Source: Methanosarcina horonobensis HB-1 = JCM 15518 (GTDB lineage Archaea; Halobacteriota; Methanosarcinia; Methanosarcinales; Methanosarcinaceae). From it: a stretch of DNA of 64,000 nucleotides. Positions 27,299-36,895 of the stretch are shown in pieces. The position numbers and the translations under genes are program-made. How positions within the stretch are numbered: the first letter of the stretch is position 1; each line of letters opens with the position of its first letter. The stretch lies in contig NZ_CP009516.1 of the NCBI RefSeq assembly GCF_000970285.1, forward strand, positions 620,001 through 684,000, written 5' to 3'. Below the pieces are notes generated by a model. It was not told where the DNA came from and did no database searches. It saw only the letters and a list, made by a program, of their open reading frames with translations.

Positions 27299-28495
27299 TT
27301 AAGCCATTCTATTTAGTTTTTTGAACACCTGAGCTTTGAAGTCCATAAGTACAGCCATGAAATTGACTGCTGCCTCGAAAGGTGTGGAATGAACACTGAA
27401 ATAAGAATGCACATCTCCGTCCCCAAGCCACTTGGTACACATATAGTAGTAGTGGTCCGAAGTCAAAAGATGCTTCCATATCCTCAGGATTTCGGGATCT
27501 TCTGTCTTTTTCACAAAAGGTTCAAGCAGTTTTATTTCCTCAAAACAACGCCGTTGCATATCGTTTCCGAGCCATGCGCTGGTATCGCGCTCCATATCAG
27601 CCCAGGAAATCGTTGAGAAGTCTCCAACATCGATCTCAGCTACAGGTGAATACTTTCTGGTAAGCTCTACAGGAGTGCTGAACTCCAGATCTTGTTTAAG
27701 AACTTCTGCAGGCAGTTTTTCCATAAAATCAAAAATTCCGGTTTCTCTCCACTGGTGTTCTCCAAAAGTTTCGTAGTCCATAAAGATATTAATACAATCT
27801 TCCTTAACTCCTGCAGCCCAAGAAGCCCATTTTTCAGCAGTCAGAGGATAACCTTCCCACCACCTTGCAGAGAAGCGGTATCCTATATCGTCGCTTAATT
27901 TGTAATTCCTGAAAAGAATGGGTAACCCTGAATTTTTTGCTTTGTAAAGTACGTTAGGAGACCTCCCTTCAAGCATATGATCCGCGCCTTCCGTAAGAAT
28001 TGCCTTATAACCCAGATTGGAAACGATCTTTGCTATGGTGTTATTGTAGAGTAGTTCTGTGTTTCGAAAGACCTGAGGTTTAACTCCAAGGAGATCGGAA
28101 ACCATTTTTCTATGTTCCTTCACTTCTTCGACAAACTCTGTTTTGTCTTCAAAAAGGCTTGAGAGGGAGTGGTAAAAAGTTTCTTCCAGGATCTCTACAG
28201 CCCCTGTTTCTGCAAGCTGACGGAAACTCTCCAGCACGTCTTTTCCCCAGAGTTCGCATTGTTCAAGCAGGGTGCCGGTAATTGAAAGAGAAAACATGAA
28301 TTCTCCCTTATGTTCTTCAAGGGATTCAAGAAGAGTCCTGTTCGCAGGAATATAGCATTTCTGTGCTACTCTTTCAAAGATCTCTCTGTTGCTTCTTTCA
28401 TCAAAATAGCGGAAAAAGCCGGATCTGTCATCAGGCCAGAACCTGCGCAGTCTGAAAGGCTGATGAACCTGAAAATACATGCAAAGAGAGGTCAT
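27299..28495 (-). CDS. GH57 family alpha-amylase/glucanotransferase
   Basis: A 398-residue (beta/alpha)7-barrel enzyme. GH57 motifs are visible: HQP at 11-13, nucleophile Glu147 in QVFRNTELLY, and acid/base Asp240 in IFMDYETFGEHQ. The family cuts or transfers alpha-1,4 (sometimes 1,6) glucan links; the exact specificity cannot be read off. Being intracellular and next to a glucoamylase, glycogen turnover is likely. GGAAGGGGT precedes the ATG, and the gene overlaps the upstream GH57 gene by four bases. Confidence 0.9.
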   Translation of the reverse strand: MTSLCMYFQVHQPFRLRRFWPDDRSGFFRYFDERSNREIFERVAQKCYIPANRTLLESLEEHKGEFMFSLSITGTLLEQCELWGKDVLESFRQLAETGAVEILEETFYHSLSSLFEDKTEFVEEVKEHRKMVSDLLGVKPQVFRNTELLYNNTIAKIVSNLGYKAILTEGADHMLEGRSPNVLYKAKNSGLPILFRNYKLSDDIGYRFSARWWEGYPLTAEKWASWAAGVKEDCINIFMDYETFGEHQWRETGIFDFMEKLPAEVLKQDLEFSTPVELTRKYSPVAEIDVGDFSTISWADMERDTSAWLGNDMQRRCFEEIKLLEPFVKKTEDPEILRIWKHLLTSDHYYYMCTKWLGDGDVHSYFSVHSTPFEAAVNFMAVLMDFKAQVFKKLNRMA

Positions 28496-29628
28496 ACCCC
28501 TTCCTCCAGAACAGCTCTTCTTAAGTCCGAGAGAATGGAATAATAGTTCACAGCTCTTTCATACCCTTCACGGGTGTTTCCAGGGCCCATTGAGAAAAGG
28601 ATTTCACTCTGCTGAAGATAGCCAAAGACCTGTTTCAGCCTCTGATAGCTCCTTTTTTCTTTAATTTCCGCAAGATCTTCCCCTACCCTTACAAGCTCCC
28701 TCAGATAGAGTTGCTGTGCGTGATTTCCTACGGCATTGTGCATTCCATAACGGATTGTCTGTTCGGTCCCGAGGGTCGGAAGTCTCAAAGAACCGAACCT
28801 GCTTATCGCTTCCGAAGGTTTGATCATTTCAATGCCCCGGCTCTTCAGGGCTTCCGGAAAAGCCCGTATAAAATCAGCTATCATGCTCTTGTTCCTGTGA
28901 TGAAGGCAGAGGCTTGTATAATTTAAGTAAAGTGTCAAAACGTCTCCTTCAATGCCTGCAATCCAGTCTGCGAATTTATCCGGAATCAAAGGATAGCCTT
29001 CCCAGCTTTTTTCCGAAAAGCGCAGTTCGAGATCTTCGCTGAGGTTTATATGCCTGAGAAGGATCGGAAGCTGGTTTTCAAAAACGCGGACTGGATCGTA
29101 TCCATCCAGAATATTTCTTGACCCTTCGGCAATAAGGCACCTGAAACCCATACCTGCAAGTGTGTCTCCTACTCTTTGCGTGTAAAGGAGCTCCGTATTC
29201 ACGAAAGTATCGGGGTATACTCCTAAAAGTTCCCTTAACATTTCCCTGTAAATTGTTACTTCTTCCCTGAACCAGGAAAGGTCAGGATAAAGGGCGCTCA
29301 GAGAATGGTAATTGCAGCTCCCTGTAAACTCCACCTTTCTGCTTTCTGCGAGTTCCCTGAATGACTCAAGCAGTTCAGGGTCCCACCTGCACTGTTCAAG
29401 GAAAGGACCTGAAAGATCGAATGCATAGCTCCCTCCCCTCTCAATTGACTCCATAAAATGGTCATTAAGGTGTAAAAACTCTCTACCTGTTTTTAAAAGT
29501 CTTGAAAAAATCTGATTCCGGTCAAAATACCGGTCCATTTCAGGCACCCCGAAAAAACCCTCTACAGGCCAGTACCATTTTGGACTGTAAGGAAGATGCA
29601 CTCCCAAACACATACAAACAGCTTTCAT
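28492..29628 (-). CDS. GH57-like protein with altered catalytic residues
   Basis: A 378-residue paralogue of the next gene, same length and layout. It keeps the nucleophile position (Glu146 in TFVNTELLY), but the acid/base site reads LYLNYTSLCLHH: Asn236 replaces the Asp and Thr replaces the Glu of the DxE motif. The first motif is HLP rather than HQP. By family knowledge this should abolish or change hydrolysis, so it may be a glucan-binding or regulatory partner of the active enzyme encoded four bases overlapping downstream. First gene of the operon; an inverted repeat (29677-29689 with 29816-29828) lies upstream. Confidence 0.85.
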   Translation of the reverse strand: MKAVCMCLGVHLPYSPKWYWPVEGFFGVPEMDRYFDRNQIFSRLLKTGREFLHLNDHFMESIERGGSYAFDLSGPFLEQCRWDPELLESFRELAESRKVEFTGSCNYHSLSALYPDLSWFREEVTIYREMLRELLGVYPDTFVNTELLYTQRVGDTLAGMGFRCLIAEGSRNILDGYDPVRVFENQLPILLRHINLSEDLELRFSEKSWEGYPLIPDKFADWIAGIEGDVLTLYLNYTSLCLHHRNKSMIADFIRAFPEALKSRGIEMIKPSEAISRFGSLRLPTLGTEQTIRYGMHNAVGNHAQQLYLRELVRVGEDLAEIKEKRSYQRLKQVFGYLQQSEILFSMGPGNTREGYERAVNYYSILSDLRRAVLEEGV

Positions 29629-30013
29629 AACAAAATAATCTTGTGTGGAAACCTACTAAAAACTATTGTTTCTTTTGTTTTCTTACCTGTAACGGAATTA
29701 TTGATCACATCAAAAAAACCAATCTTTGATTAATTGTTTTATCTATTCCGGAACCGGAGAGGATAATTTTTCAGTTTTTCTGTCCCTGCGCCGCACCAGG
29801 TCGGGGCCGATCTGTCAGGTAAGAAAACAACAACTACAAACCAGCAGGCAATTAAGAGTAAAAAAGAGATAAATATAGTGGAAACGCTAACCAGGCTATA
29901 AGAATACATTTCTTAGCCCTGAAAATCGGTTTTCAATTAAGTGAATATAACGGACTAAAAAGGTATGTTGCGAGTTAAAAAGAGCACTGATTAAGAAAGT
30001 AGGGATGAAGTAG
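29629..30013. other. Upstream region of the glucan operon with a 13-bp inverted repeat
   Basis: No gene seen. GTTTTCTTACCTG at 29677-29689 is matched perfectly in reverse by CAGGTAAGAAAAC at 29816-29828. The first arm ends about 49 bases upstream of ATG 29628, in the promoter zone of the operon, so operator function is possible. Confidence 0.45.
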
Positions 30014-32161
30014 TCATCCCATCATAAATCTGGTAAGGCTGCCGTATGCCTCTTTGATTTCTCCTAAAGAGAGGGAAAGCTCTAAATCCCTGCCTCTGAT
30101 CTCAAGGGTGTCGCCTCCAACCTTACCTATCACGGTATGGGGCACACCTTTAAGAATTTCCTGCACTGCTTCAGGTTCGGCTGTAGCAAGCAGTGCTCTT
30201 GCCGGGGTTTCTGAGAACAGGAGTTCGTCTGCTTTCGTTTCGCCGACAATTTCGCTAAAGTCTACCTCTCCGCCCAGGTTTCTGCACATCCTTGCAAGCC
30301 CTGCTCCAATCCCTCCGAGGGAAAGGTCGTGTGCAGAACTCAATTTTCCGCTTTTAATGGCTTTAATTATGGCTTTTATAATTTCAGGGGCATTTTTCGG
30401 GACTTCAGGAACTTTTCCGGCATTGCCAGCTCCCATGCAGGCATAGTATTCCGAACCTCCCATTTCGGGGACTGTTTGTCCTACAAGGATGATGCTGTCT
30501 CCGGCTTTTGCAAAGAAGCCTGAAGGGAGAGGAGTTTCGAGATCAACTTTACCTACCATTCCTATGGAAGGGGTCGGGGGAATAGCGGTCTTGAATTCGT
30601 CACTCTCATTATACAGGGAAACATTTCCTCCTACAACCGGGATTGATAGCTCCCTTGCTGCATCCCCAAGCCCTAGTACGGCGTTTTTGAACTGCCAGTA
30701 AGTTTCAGGGTGCTCCGGGTTTCCAAAGTTAAGGCAGTTTACAATAGCCAGTCCTTCCGCACCTTTTACTGCAAGGTTCATGGCATTTTCGATAATTGCA
30801 GTCTTTCCCCCTGTGTAAGGGTCAAGAAGGGTTGCTCTGGGCTGGCAACCGCAGGAAAGTGCAATTCCTTTAGTATCGGTAATTCTGAGCACTCCTGAAT
30901 CTTCCCCGGGTTTTACAACAGTCCTTAGCTGAACTTCATGGTCATACTGCCTGTAGATCCATTCCTTTGAGGCGATATTGTATGAGGACAGGACTTTCAG
31001 GAAGGCTGCTTTCAGGTCTTTCGGGGTTTCCGGTTTTTTGCTTTCTTCCCTGCGTGTGGGAGCTTCTGAAGGCTTTTCGCAGGTAGGGGCTCCTCCTGTC
31101 AGGAAACCTATCGGGATATCGGCTACGATTTCTCCTCTGAACTCAACTGTATAATTGGGTTCTTCTGTGAGATATCCGACCACAGCTCCATTCAGGTCAT
31201 ACTTCTGCGCCAGGTCAAGGACTGCATCGACATCTTCAGGGGCTACCTCAAAGAGCATGCGTTCCTGGGATTCGGCAAGCAGGATCTCGTAAGCGTTCAT
31301 ATTGGGTTCGCGTTGCGGGACTGCGTCTGCAATAATGCGGGCTCCAAGTCCTCCTTTGGCAGCCAGTTCCGAGCTTGCCCCACCGAGCCCTGCAGCTCCA
31401 AGGTCTTTGCAGGATTTTACATATCCTTTTTCTATGGCTTCCAGGGTCATTTCTATAACAAGCTTTTCAGTATAGGGGTCTCCGACCTGGACGCTCGGGC
31501 GGTCTTCGGCTTCGGCTGATTCCGAAAGGTCCCTGGAAGCAAACGAAGCTCCGCCGAGTCCGTCTTTCCCTGTACTTGAACCTGTAAGAACAAGCTTGTT
31601 TCCGGCCTTCTGGGAGCGGGAGGTCGTAACGTTTTCTTCTTTACAGAGCCCGACTGCAACAACATTCACCAGCGGGTTTCCGCTATATCTTCTGTCAAAA
31701 AAAGTCTCGCCATTGACAACGGGTACTCCTATACAGTTCCCATACCCTGCTATTCCTTTTGTTATCTGCTCGAAAAGGAATAGATTTTTCGGGGTGTCCA
31801 GAGGTCCGAAATAGAGCGGATCCATAAGGGCTATCGGACGGGCTCCCATTGATATTATATCTCTTACTATGCCTCCCACACCGGTAGCTGCCCCGTTATA
31901 CGGATCTACATATGAAGGGTGGTTGTGGCTTTCCATGCCTATAGCAAGCACATATCCGTCTTCGAATTTAATGATTGCAGCATCATCTCCGGGACCGATA
32001 AGCACGTTTTCTCCCGTGGTTGTGAAGGTTTTCAGGAGAGGAGCGCTTGAACGGTAGGAGCAGTGCTCACTCCATAGATTTAAAAAACAGCCCTGTTCTA
32101 CAAGGGTAGGCTCTCGCCCGAGTTCTTTTTTAATGATCTTCAGGTCTTCTTCAGGTAACAT
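30014..32161 (-). CDS. purL: Phosphoribosylformylglycinamidine synthase subunit PurL
   Basis: Fourth step of purine synthesis: ATP-dependent conversion of FGAR to FGAM, with ammonia delivered by a PurQ subunit encoded elsewhere. The 715-residue protein is the small archaeal/Gram-positive type, with the pseudo-dimeric AIRS-like halves: [16 protein letters not shown] near the start, VGPGDD-like [21 protein letters not shown], and in the second half [10 protein letters not shown] and [12 protein letters not shown]. Single gene. ATG 32161 is preceded by AGAGGCA. Confidence 0.96.
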   Translation of the reverse strand: MLPEEDLKIIKKELGREPTLVEQGCFLNLWSEHCSYRSSAPLLKTFTTTGENVLIGPGDDAAIIKFEDGYVLAIGMESHNHPSYVDPYNGAATGVGGIVRDIISMGARPIALMDPLYFGPLDTPKNLFLFEQITKGIAGYGNCIGVPVVNGETFFDRRYSGNPLVNVVAVGLCKEENVTTSRSQKAGNKLVLTGSSTGKDGLGGASFASRDLSESAEAEDRPSVQVGDPYTEKLVIEMTLEAIEKGYVKSCKDLGAAGLGGASSELAAKGGLGARIIADAVPQREPNMNAYEILLAESQERMLFEVAPEDVDAVLDLAQKYDLNGAVVGYLTEEPNYTVEFRGEIVADIPIGFLTGGAPTCEKPSEAPTRREESKKPETPKDLKAAFLKVLSSYNIASKEWIYRQYDHEVQLRTVVKPGEDSGVLRITDTKGIALSCGCQPRATLLDPYTGGKTAIIENAMNLAVKGAEGLAIVNCLNFGNPEHPETYWQFKNAVLGLGDAARELSIPVVGGNVSLYNESDEFKTAIPPTPSIGMVGKVDLETPLPSGFFAKAGDSIILVGQTVPEMGGSEYYACMGAGNAGKVPEVPKNAPEIIKAIIKAIKSGKLSSAHDLSLGGIGAGLARMCRNLGGEVDFSEIVGETKADELLFSETPARALLATAEPEAVQEILKGVPHTVIGKVGGDTLEIRGRDLELSLSLGEIKEAYGSLTRFMMG

Positions 32162-32632
32162 TGCCTTGCCTCTGATTCTTAAGCCTCATTTGGATACCGA
32201 AGCTTCAGTTTTTTATAATTCCCTGAATTTTCAGGGACTTGAATGTAGTGTTAACAGATTAACTAGACTATGCGGACATAAAGGGATAGGGGTTAGATAA
32301 ATATTTCTTTAAATCTGAATGAAAAGTTTTTCAGGAATAAGTACCTGCAAACACTTTACCTGCAGACGGCCAGTGTTCCTGTTTCAATCACCATGTTTAG
32401 GTTTACTCCTGATATAGTACTCAATTTTCAATATTTTCTTTCAGGCAACTGACAGTAAACAAATTCAAGTTACTTATCGAGCTAGAAGAAAGAGGATCGG
32501 TTAATTCAAACGATATCTCCAGGAAAACAGGTTCTTTACAGAATTTGAAATCTGACCTAAAAAAGACTGTAGACAATCTAAAAATCTATCTTCAGGTAAA
32601 AAATTAAATTTGAAATGAGAATTAATGAAAAA
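32162..32632. other. Gap with a short HTH-like coding fragment
   Basis: A plus-strand frame ending at 32607 reads KFKLLIELEERGSVNSNDIS then RKTGSLQNLKSDLKKTVDNL. It looks like part of a small winged-helix protein, but no ATG, GTG or TTG precedes it after the last stop. It is probably a remnant. A small hairpin CCCTGA/TCAGGG lies near 32222-32237. Confidence 0.35.
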
Positions 32633-32872
32633 TTAAATCTGCTGAACCATCTTTTCTATTTTGGTTCCGGTTTCTGTCAGGAAGTAAATCTCTTCTTTTT
32701 TTGCGATAAGCTCTTTTTCTTCAAGTTCCTCGAGAGTTTTTGCTATAGTAGGATATACTACCCGAAGAGTTTTAGAGATACGTTTCCCTTCCATTTCCCC
32801 TTTTGAGGCGAGCAGAGAGAGCACTTTTTGCCTTACATTGTTTCCATTTACAAAACCTATTAACTCGTTCAT
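32633..32872 (-). CDS. Small winged-helix regulator
   Basis: A 79-residue single-domain protein: NNVRQKVLSLLASKGEM, recognition part VVYPTIAKTLEELEEKELI, wing EEIYFLTETGTKIEK. The pattern is that of MarR/ArsR-like archaeal winged-helix proteins without any ligand domain. It is a lone gene with an upstream AT-rich promoter zone (TATATAG about 32910-32935). Targets unknown; it could act on itself. Confidence 0.75.
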   Translation of the reverse strand: MNELIGFVNGNNVRQKVLSLLASKGEMEGKRISKTLRVVYPTIAKTLEELEEKELIAKKEEIYFLTETGTKIEKMVQQI

Positions 32873-33413
32873 AGGGTACCTCCCGGATATACTTACTTTT
32901 TGATATTATTATATAGTTATATTTATATATTAAAAGTACCTAAATATGTGACTATACAGATTATATAAAAAGATGGGGTTCAAGATATATTTAGCTTTTT
33001 GCTGGCTGAAAAATGCTTTTTCCGGCAAAAACACAAATTTTCGGGGTCTTATTGAACCCGGGTCTTCCGGGATTTCTTCTTCTTGATGTTACATGCACCC
33101 GAATTTTTGATTTTTTTGTAGATTGTTTCCATTCTTTATACAAACCTGTTAAATTATATTATTTAATATATGAATTATTTCCTATCTCTGTAAATCATTT
33201 ACTTAAAACGCAAAGAATAAAAAAAATACAAAGCTCCGGTTGGCTTTTTATATTATTGAGGATTTTTGCTTATAGTCGAAATTCAGTATAAAGTGCCTGA
33301 AAAATACCATTAGGCTTTAATACCATCATTGATAAGTACTTTATATCTACTTAGATACTTTCGGATGTAAATTACATATACAATGATTACAAATTTGGAG
33401 GACATACTAACAA
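32873..33413. other. AT-rich gap upstream of the eIF1 gene
   Basis: No gene accepted; a 92-codon plus-strand frame at 33013-33291 has an amino-acid mix of random AT-rich DNA and no ribosome site. The eIF1 gene's TATA box is probably CTTTATATC near 33341. Confidence 0.35.
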
Positions 33414-33722
33414 ATGAGCAGCGGAATGTGCCCGGTATGCGGGCTTCCAAAAGAACTTTGCATATGCGAAGAGGTTGCAAAAGAGCAACAGAGAATAACT
33501 GTTAAAGTTAACAGAAGAAGATATGGTAAGGAAGTTACTGTTGTAGAAGGTTTCGATGCAAGTGAGATCGATCTTCACGAACTGTCCACTTACCTGAAAT
33601 CAAAGTTTGCATGCGGCGGTACAGTAAAAGGAAATACTGTAGAACTTCAGGGTAACCATCTGACCCGCATGAAAGAAGTCCTCATGGAAAAGGGTTTCTC
33701 TGCTGAACAAATCAAAAATTAA
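33414..33722 (+). CDS. Translation initiation factor eIF1/SUI1 homologue
   Basis: A 102-residue protein with an N-terminal zinc-binding-like [13 protein letters not shown] and the SUI1 fold ([40 protein letters not shown]). It helps the small ribosomal subunit choose the start codon. GGAGG lies upstream. An 11-bp inverted repeat (33722-33732 with 33782-33792) after the stop may end transcription. Confidence 0.95.
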   Translation: MSSGMCPVCGLPKELCICEEVAKEQQRITVKVNRRRYGKEVTVVEGFDASEIDLHELSTYLKSKFACGGTVKGNTVELQGNHLTRMKEVLMEKGFSAEQIKN

Positions 33723-33792
33723 ACTCTGAATCCGTCCCCCACCGGAACTCTAGAGCCTGAAAACAGGAATACAAGCTTATAGATTCAGAGTT
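33722..33792 (+). terminator. Inverted repeat after the eIF1 gene
   Basis: AACTCTGAATC at 33722-33732 pairs perfectly with GATTCAGAGTT at 33782-33792. It starts at the stop codon of the eIF1 gene. The 49-base interior makes it less like a classical terminator. Confidence 0.35.
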
Positions 33793-33927
33793 GTACGTAT
33801 CTTTTTGCCAGTTTTTCCGATAGCATGCATCTTCTTCCGGGTGTGTTGACTGGAACATGAGTCCCGGCGAAAAACTATACAAAAAGTGCGTCATTATATA
33901 TTTTATCTCTTCAAGTGTTGGTCTCCA

Positions 33928-34293
33928 ATGAAAACAACATGCGAAATTATGGTACAGAAAGTCTTGCCTGCAATCAGAGCTGAGCTCTCAAGAGCAATGA
34001 TTTTTGAACATGGATGTACACAGCAGGATGTAGCAGATATCCTTGAGCTCTCAAGAGCTGCAGTATCTCAGTACGTTAGTGAAAAACGCGGGGCTGAAGT
34101 TGATTTCTCTGAAGAGACCCAGAATGAAATCCGAAAATTCGCGTCAGTGCTTTTAAATGACGGTTTATCCTCTCAGGAAAAGGTAAAGGGTATGTGCAGT
34201 ATATGCTGTTTTGTCCAGAAGTCAGGCTGGCTGTACAGAAACGCTCCTGAAGCTAAAGCCTGCATAATCTGTAAGGATATGAACGGAAAGTGA
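33928..34293 (+). CDS. HTH transcription regulator with cysteine cluster (COG2522 type)
   Basis: A 121-residue protein: helix-turn-helix at about 25-52 (FEHGCTQQDVADILELSRAA then VSQYVSEKRG), and a C-terminal cysteine cluster, Cys90-x2-Cys93-Cys94 with Cys112-x2-Cys115, that probably binds Zn or an Fe-S cluster. The ATG at 33928 is taken because a TATATATTT box lies just upstream, leaving no room for a longer protein. Its stop overlaps the GTG of nreA by four bases, so the two are coupled. I infer a redox- or metal-sensing regulator connected to DNA repair. Confidence 0.8.
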   Translation: MKTTCEIMVQKVLPAIRAELSRAMIFEHGCTQQDVADILELSRAAVSQYVSEKRGAEVDFSEETQNEIRKFASVLLNDGLSSQEKVKGMCSICCFVQKSGWLYRNAPEAKACIICKDMNGK

Positions 34294-35516
34294 AAGACAC
34301 ACTGTGCATCAAATGTAAAGGAAAAGGACTTTGCGGGCGTCCTCGCTGCCCAATTCTTGAAAAGTTCAAGTCCTTGCAGTCAATTTCTCCTGCAATTTCA
34401 GGAGATTCTGTTTTTGGAGCATCTCCCCCGGCTCTTTTTGTCGGAAGTTACGGTTACCCCAGGGTTTCGGCGGGACCTCTTATTCCTCCTTTAGCAAAGG
34501 AAAACGAAGCTTTGCTTTTCGAAGATCCTTCAGCCTGGGGAAATATGCAGATAGAAGATATCATCTCCATGCGCTCCCGTATGGTCAGGGCAAATACAAG
34601 TCTGCATATAAAGGATGCACGGAGTAAAGAAAATCCCCTGCTTGTAAAAGCTCAGGAACTGGCTCTCTCCAGAAAGCCGGTGGATACTGAAGCCTGGTTT
34701 TTTAAAGCACCCAAACAGGAACTCAAGTTCGATGCAGTCCTCACGCCTATGGGTCCCTCAGGGCTCATGAAAAACTTCGAGCTTGCCGAAAATCCGGATG
34801 TCCCTAAAAAGGTGGATTACCTTGTTTACGATACCGATGCCCTTGCAAAAGATGCTGTCACCGAACTTTTTAAAAGTGACGTTTCTACTGAACACATTAC
34901 CCGCCTCTTTTCCATAGGCCTTCTCGGAAGAGAACGAAAAATAGTGCCTACCCGGTGGTCTATCACTGCTGTTGACGATCTGGCTGGAAAGGAACTTTCA
35001 GATCGCATCAAGGACTTCCCCTGGGTTTCTGACATTAAGCTCTTTAGCGGAACTCATTTCGGAAACCATTTTGAAGTTCTTATCCTTCCTCGGGCTTATT
35101 CTTTCGAACTTATTGAAATCTGGCTTCCCAAAACAGTCTGGTCCGGGGAATCAAGCTGGATCGGAGAGGACAGCGAAGGGCTTGACGGAAAGAAAGGGTA
35201 CTCTCCTCTGGCAGGAGGCTACTATGCAGCAAGGCTTCCTGTGCTCGAGTACCTGACAGAAATTAAAAGACAGGCTTCAGTCTTTGTACTGAGGGAAATA
35301 ACTCCTGATTACTGGGCTCCTCTTGGAGTCTGGGTTGTCAGGGAGGGCATGAGAAAAGCTCTTCAAAATCCTCCTAAAACCTTCGAATCCATGGAAGCCG
35401 CAATTTCGGACCTTTCAGGCAGAGTCAGGACCCCAAAAACTGAATGGATCCAGCAGGCAAAATTGCTTTCTGATTTCCGGTTCCAGAAAACGCTTGATTC
35501 TTTTTTCAAGATTTAA
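34290..35516 (+). CDS. nreA: NreA-type DNA repair protein
   Basis: A 408-residue archaeal protein of the Nre family, implicated in repair of DNA damage in haloarchaea. It has a zinc-finger-like N-terminus (Cys6, Cys9, Cys15, Cys20: CIKCKGKGLCGRPRC) and ends with the PCNA-interacting motif QKTLDSFF at 399-406, matching QxxLxxFF. The body is the family's conserved domain (PPALFVGSYGYPRVSAGPL). GTG start inside the stop of the regulator gene. Confidence 0.9.
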   Translation: MKDTLCIKCKGKGLCGRPRCPILEKFKSLQSISPAISGDSVFGASPPALFVGSYGYPRVSAGPLIPPLAKENEALLFEDPSAWGNMQIEDIISMRSRMVRANTSLHIKDARSKENPLLVKAQELALSRKPVDTEAWFFKAPKQELKFDAVLTPMGPSGLMKNFELAENPDVPKKVDYLVYDTDALAKDAVTELFKSDVSTEHITRLFSIGLLGRERKIVPTRWSITAVDDLAGKELSDRIKDFPWVSDIKLFSGTHFGNHFEVLILPRAYSFELIEIWLPKTVWSGESSWIGEDSEGLDGKKGYSPLAGGYYAARLPVLEYLTEIKRQASVFVLREITPDYWAPLGVWVVREGMRKALQNPPKTFESMEAAISDLSGRVRTPKTEWIQQAKLLSDFRFQKTLDSFFKI

Positions 35517-35595
35517 GGGATTCAAAACAAAATAAAAAGATTGGAAAATAGACAGATTAAATAGAGCCATTAAAAGAAAATTACTTCCTTGATTA

Positions 35596-35633
35596 AAATT
35601 CATAGGAAGGTCTTAAATTCATAGGAAGGTCTT
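35596..35633. repeat. Two tandem copies of a 19-bp unit
   Basis: AAATTCATAGGAAGGTCTT occurs twice without gap (35596-35614, 35615-35633) in the space between the convergent nreA and purC genes. Probably a simple slippage duplication. Confidence 0.8.
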
Positions 35634-35702
35634 GAAAGCCTTTTCAGGCCTGTTCAAGTTCCCCTATTTTCAAGGTTAAACCTATCAGGTTAGACCTATG
35701 GA

Positions 35703-36416
35703 TTATTCGAATATCTCGGGCACTATGCGCCGGGCAACTTCTTCATAGGCTTTGGAAATATCACCTTTATTAAACCTGAAGACATCTTTGTCCATGGACT
35801 GTCCGGTTTTCTTGTCCCAGAAACGGCAGGTATCGCAGGAAATTTCATCGGCAAGGATAATTTCTCCGCCTCTTCTTCCAAACTCAAGCTTGAAGTCAGG
35901 AAGCAGAATTCCTTTCTCGTCAAGGTACGGCACAAGAAGTTCGTTGATCCTGAGCGCAAGTTTCCGGAGGGTTGCAAGTTCTTCGAGAGTTGCAATGCCA
36001 AGCGCAAGAGCAATGTCGTCATTCAGCATGGGATCTCCGTACTCGTCGCTTTTGAAATCAAAGACCAGAACCGGGGACTCGAAAACAGTACCCTCTTTTA
36101 CAGGGTATTTCTTTGTAATTGAGCCTGCGGCAATGTTCCTGACAATAACCTCAATCTTAATGATTTCAACTTTCTTCACGAGCATATCAATATCGGAAAG
36201 CATACTGACAAAATGAGTTTTGACTCCGCTGGCTTCCAGCATTTCAAAAATTTTCTTTGAGATCTGAGCATTGTAGTACCCCTTCAATTCCATCTCGCCT
36301 TTCTTTTCCCCATTGAATGCGGTAAGGCTGTTTCGGAATTCGGCGATAAGGGTATCGAGATCATCTGTCTTGTAGATGGTTTTTGCTTTCCCTGAATAGA
36401 GTTGTTCTCTTTTCAT
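35703..36416 (-). CDS. purC: Phosphoribosylaminoimidazole-succinocarboxamide synthase
   Basis: Purine synthesis: joins aspartate to CAIR with ATP, giving SAICAR. The 237-residue protein is of normal length and has [13 protein letters not shown] as nucleotide-binding start, [21 protein letters not shown] as signature and [20 protein letters not shown] near the C-terminal end. GAGAGGACC precedes the ATG. Single gene. Confidence 0.97.
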   Translation of the reverse strand: MKREQLYSGKAKTIYKTDDLDTLIAEFRNSLTAFNGEKKGEMELKGYYNAQISKKIFEMLEASGVKTHFVSMLSDIDMLVKKVEIIKIEVIVRNIAAGSITKKYPVKEGTVFESPVLVFDFKSDEYGDPMLNDDIALALGIATLEELATLRKLALRINELLVPYLDEKGILLPDFKLEFGRRGGEIILADEISCDTCRFWDKKTGQSMDKDVFRFNKGDISKAYEEVARRIVPEIFE

Positions 36417-36508
36417 GTAATGGTCCTCTCTAGGGATAATTCTGGATTTTCCTTAGATAGAGAGATTTCCAGAAATAACATTCCGGAATAACAGTAATTT
36501 TAATATAT

Positions 36509-36691
36509 GAGTTATTTTATAATAGTCGAGGCATTCCAGAAACGGATAAGTATTCTCCGAAGCTGTATGCTTATGGAAATGAGCTGCATTTCCAGACTTT
36601 TCAAAGATCCTCCCAGAAACCTGAGTTATTTGAAGATTATAGAGATTTTTTTCCTCAAATGCACTCTGAATTTCATGAAGGGATGGAGTAA
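36509..36691 (+). CDS. Short coding-like frame without a standard start codon
   Basis: A plus-strand frame of 60 codons reads ELFYNSRGIPETDKYSPKLY, then AYGNELHFQTFQRSSQKPEL and FEDYRDFFPQMHSEFHEGME before TAA. The composition is that of a real soluble protein rather than of AT-rich spacer. The frame is open upstream to a TAA near 36473 without ATG, GTG or TTG. ATG at 36507 is one frame off and directly before it (MSYFII), so a frameshifted or decayed gene is likely. No family recognised. The rest of the gap 36417-36895 shows nothing else. Confidence 0.4.
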   Translation, partial: ELFYNSRGIPETDKYSPKLYAYGNELHFQTFQRSSQKPELFEDYRDFFPQMHSEFHEGME

Positions 36692-36895
36692 ATGAAAAGC
36701 CTTTCTGCTAGATAAACTTATCACTTGTACCGGCTTTCTATCCTTCTGTAGAGTTCTGTCTCCTGCTTCGTAAATTATATCTTTAAAGAAAGCCCATTAC
36801 TAGGTTTAGCAACTTAAAAAAAGATTTAAGAACTTTCTGCTTTGGATGCACACTACTTGATAGTGGTCTAATCTAAGTACTAATGGGTAAAAAAC

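Noticed and set aside
33013-33291. 92-codon plus-strand frame
   Set aside because: Composition of random AT-rich DNA, no ribosome site, overlaps the promoter zone of the eIF1 gene.
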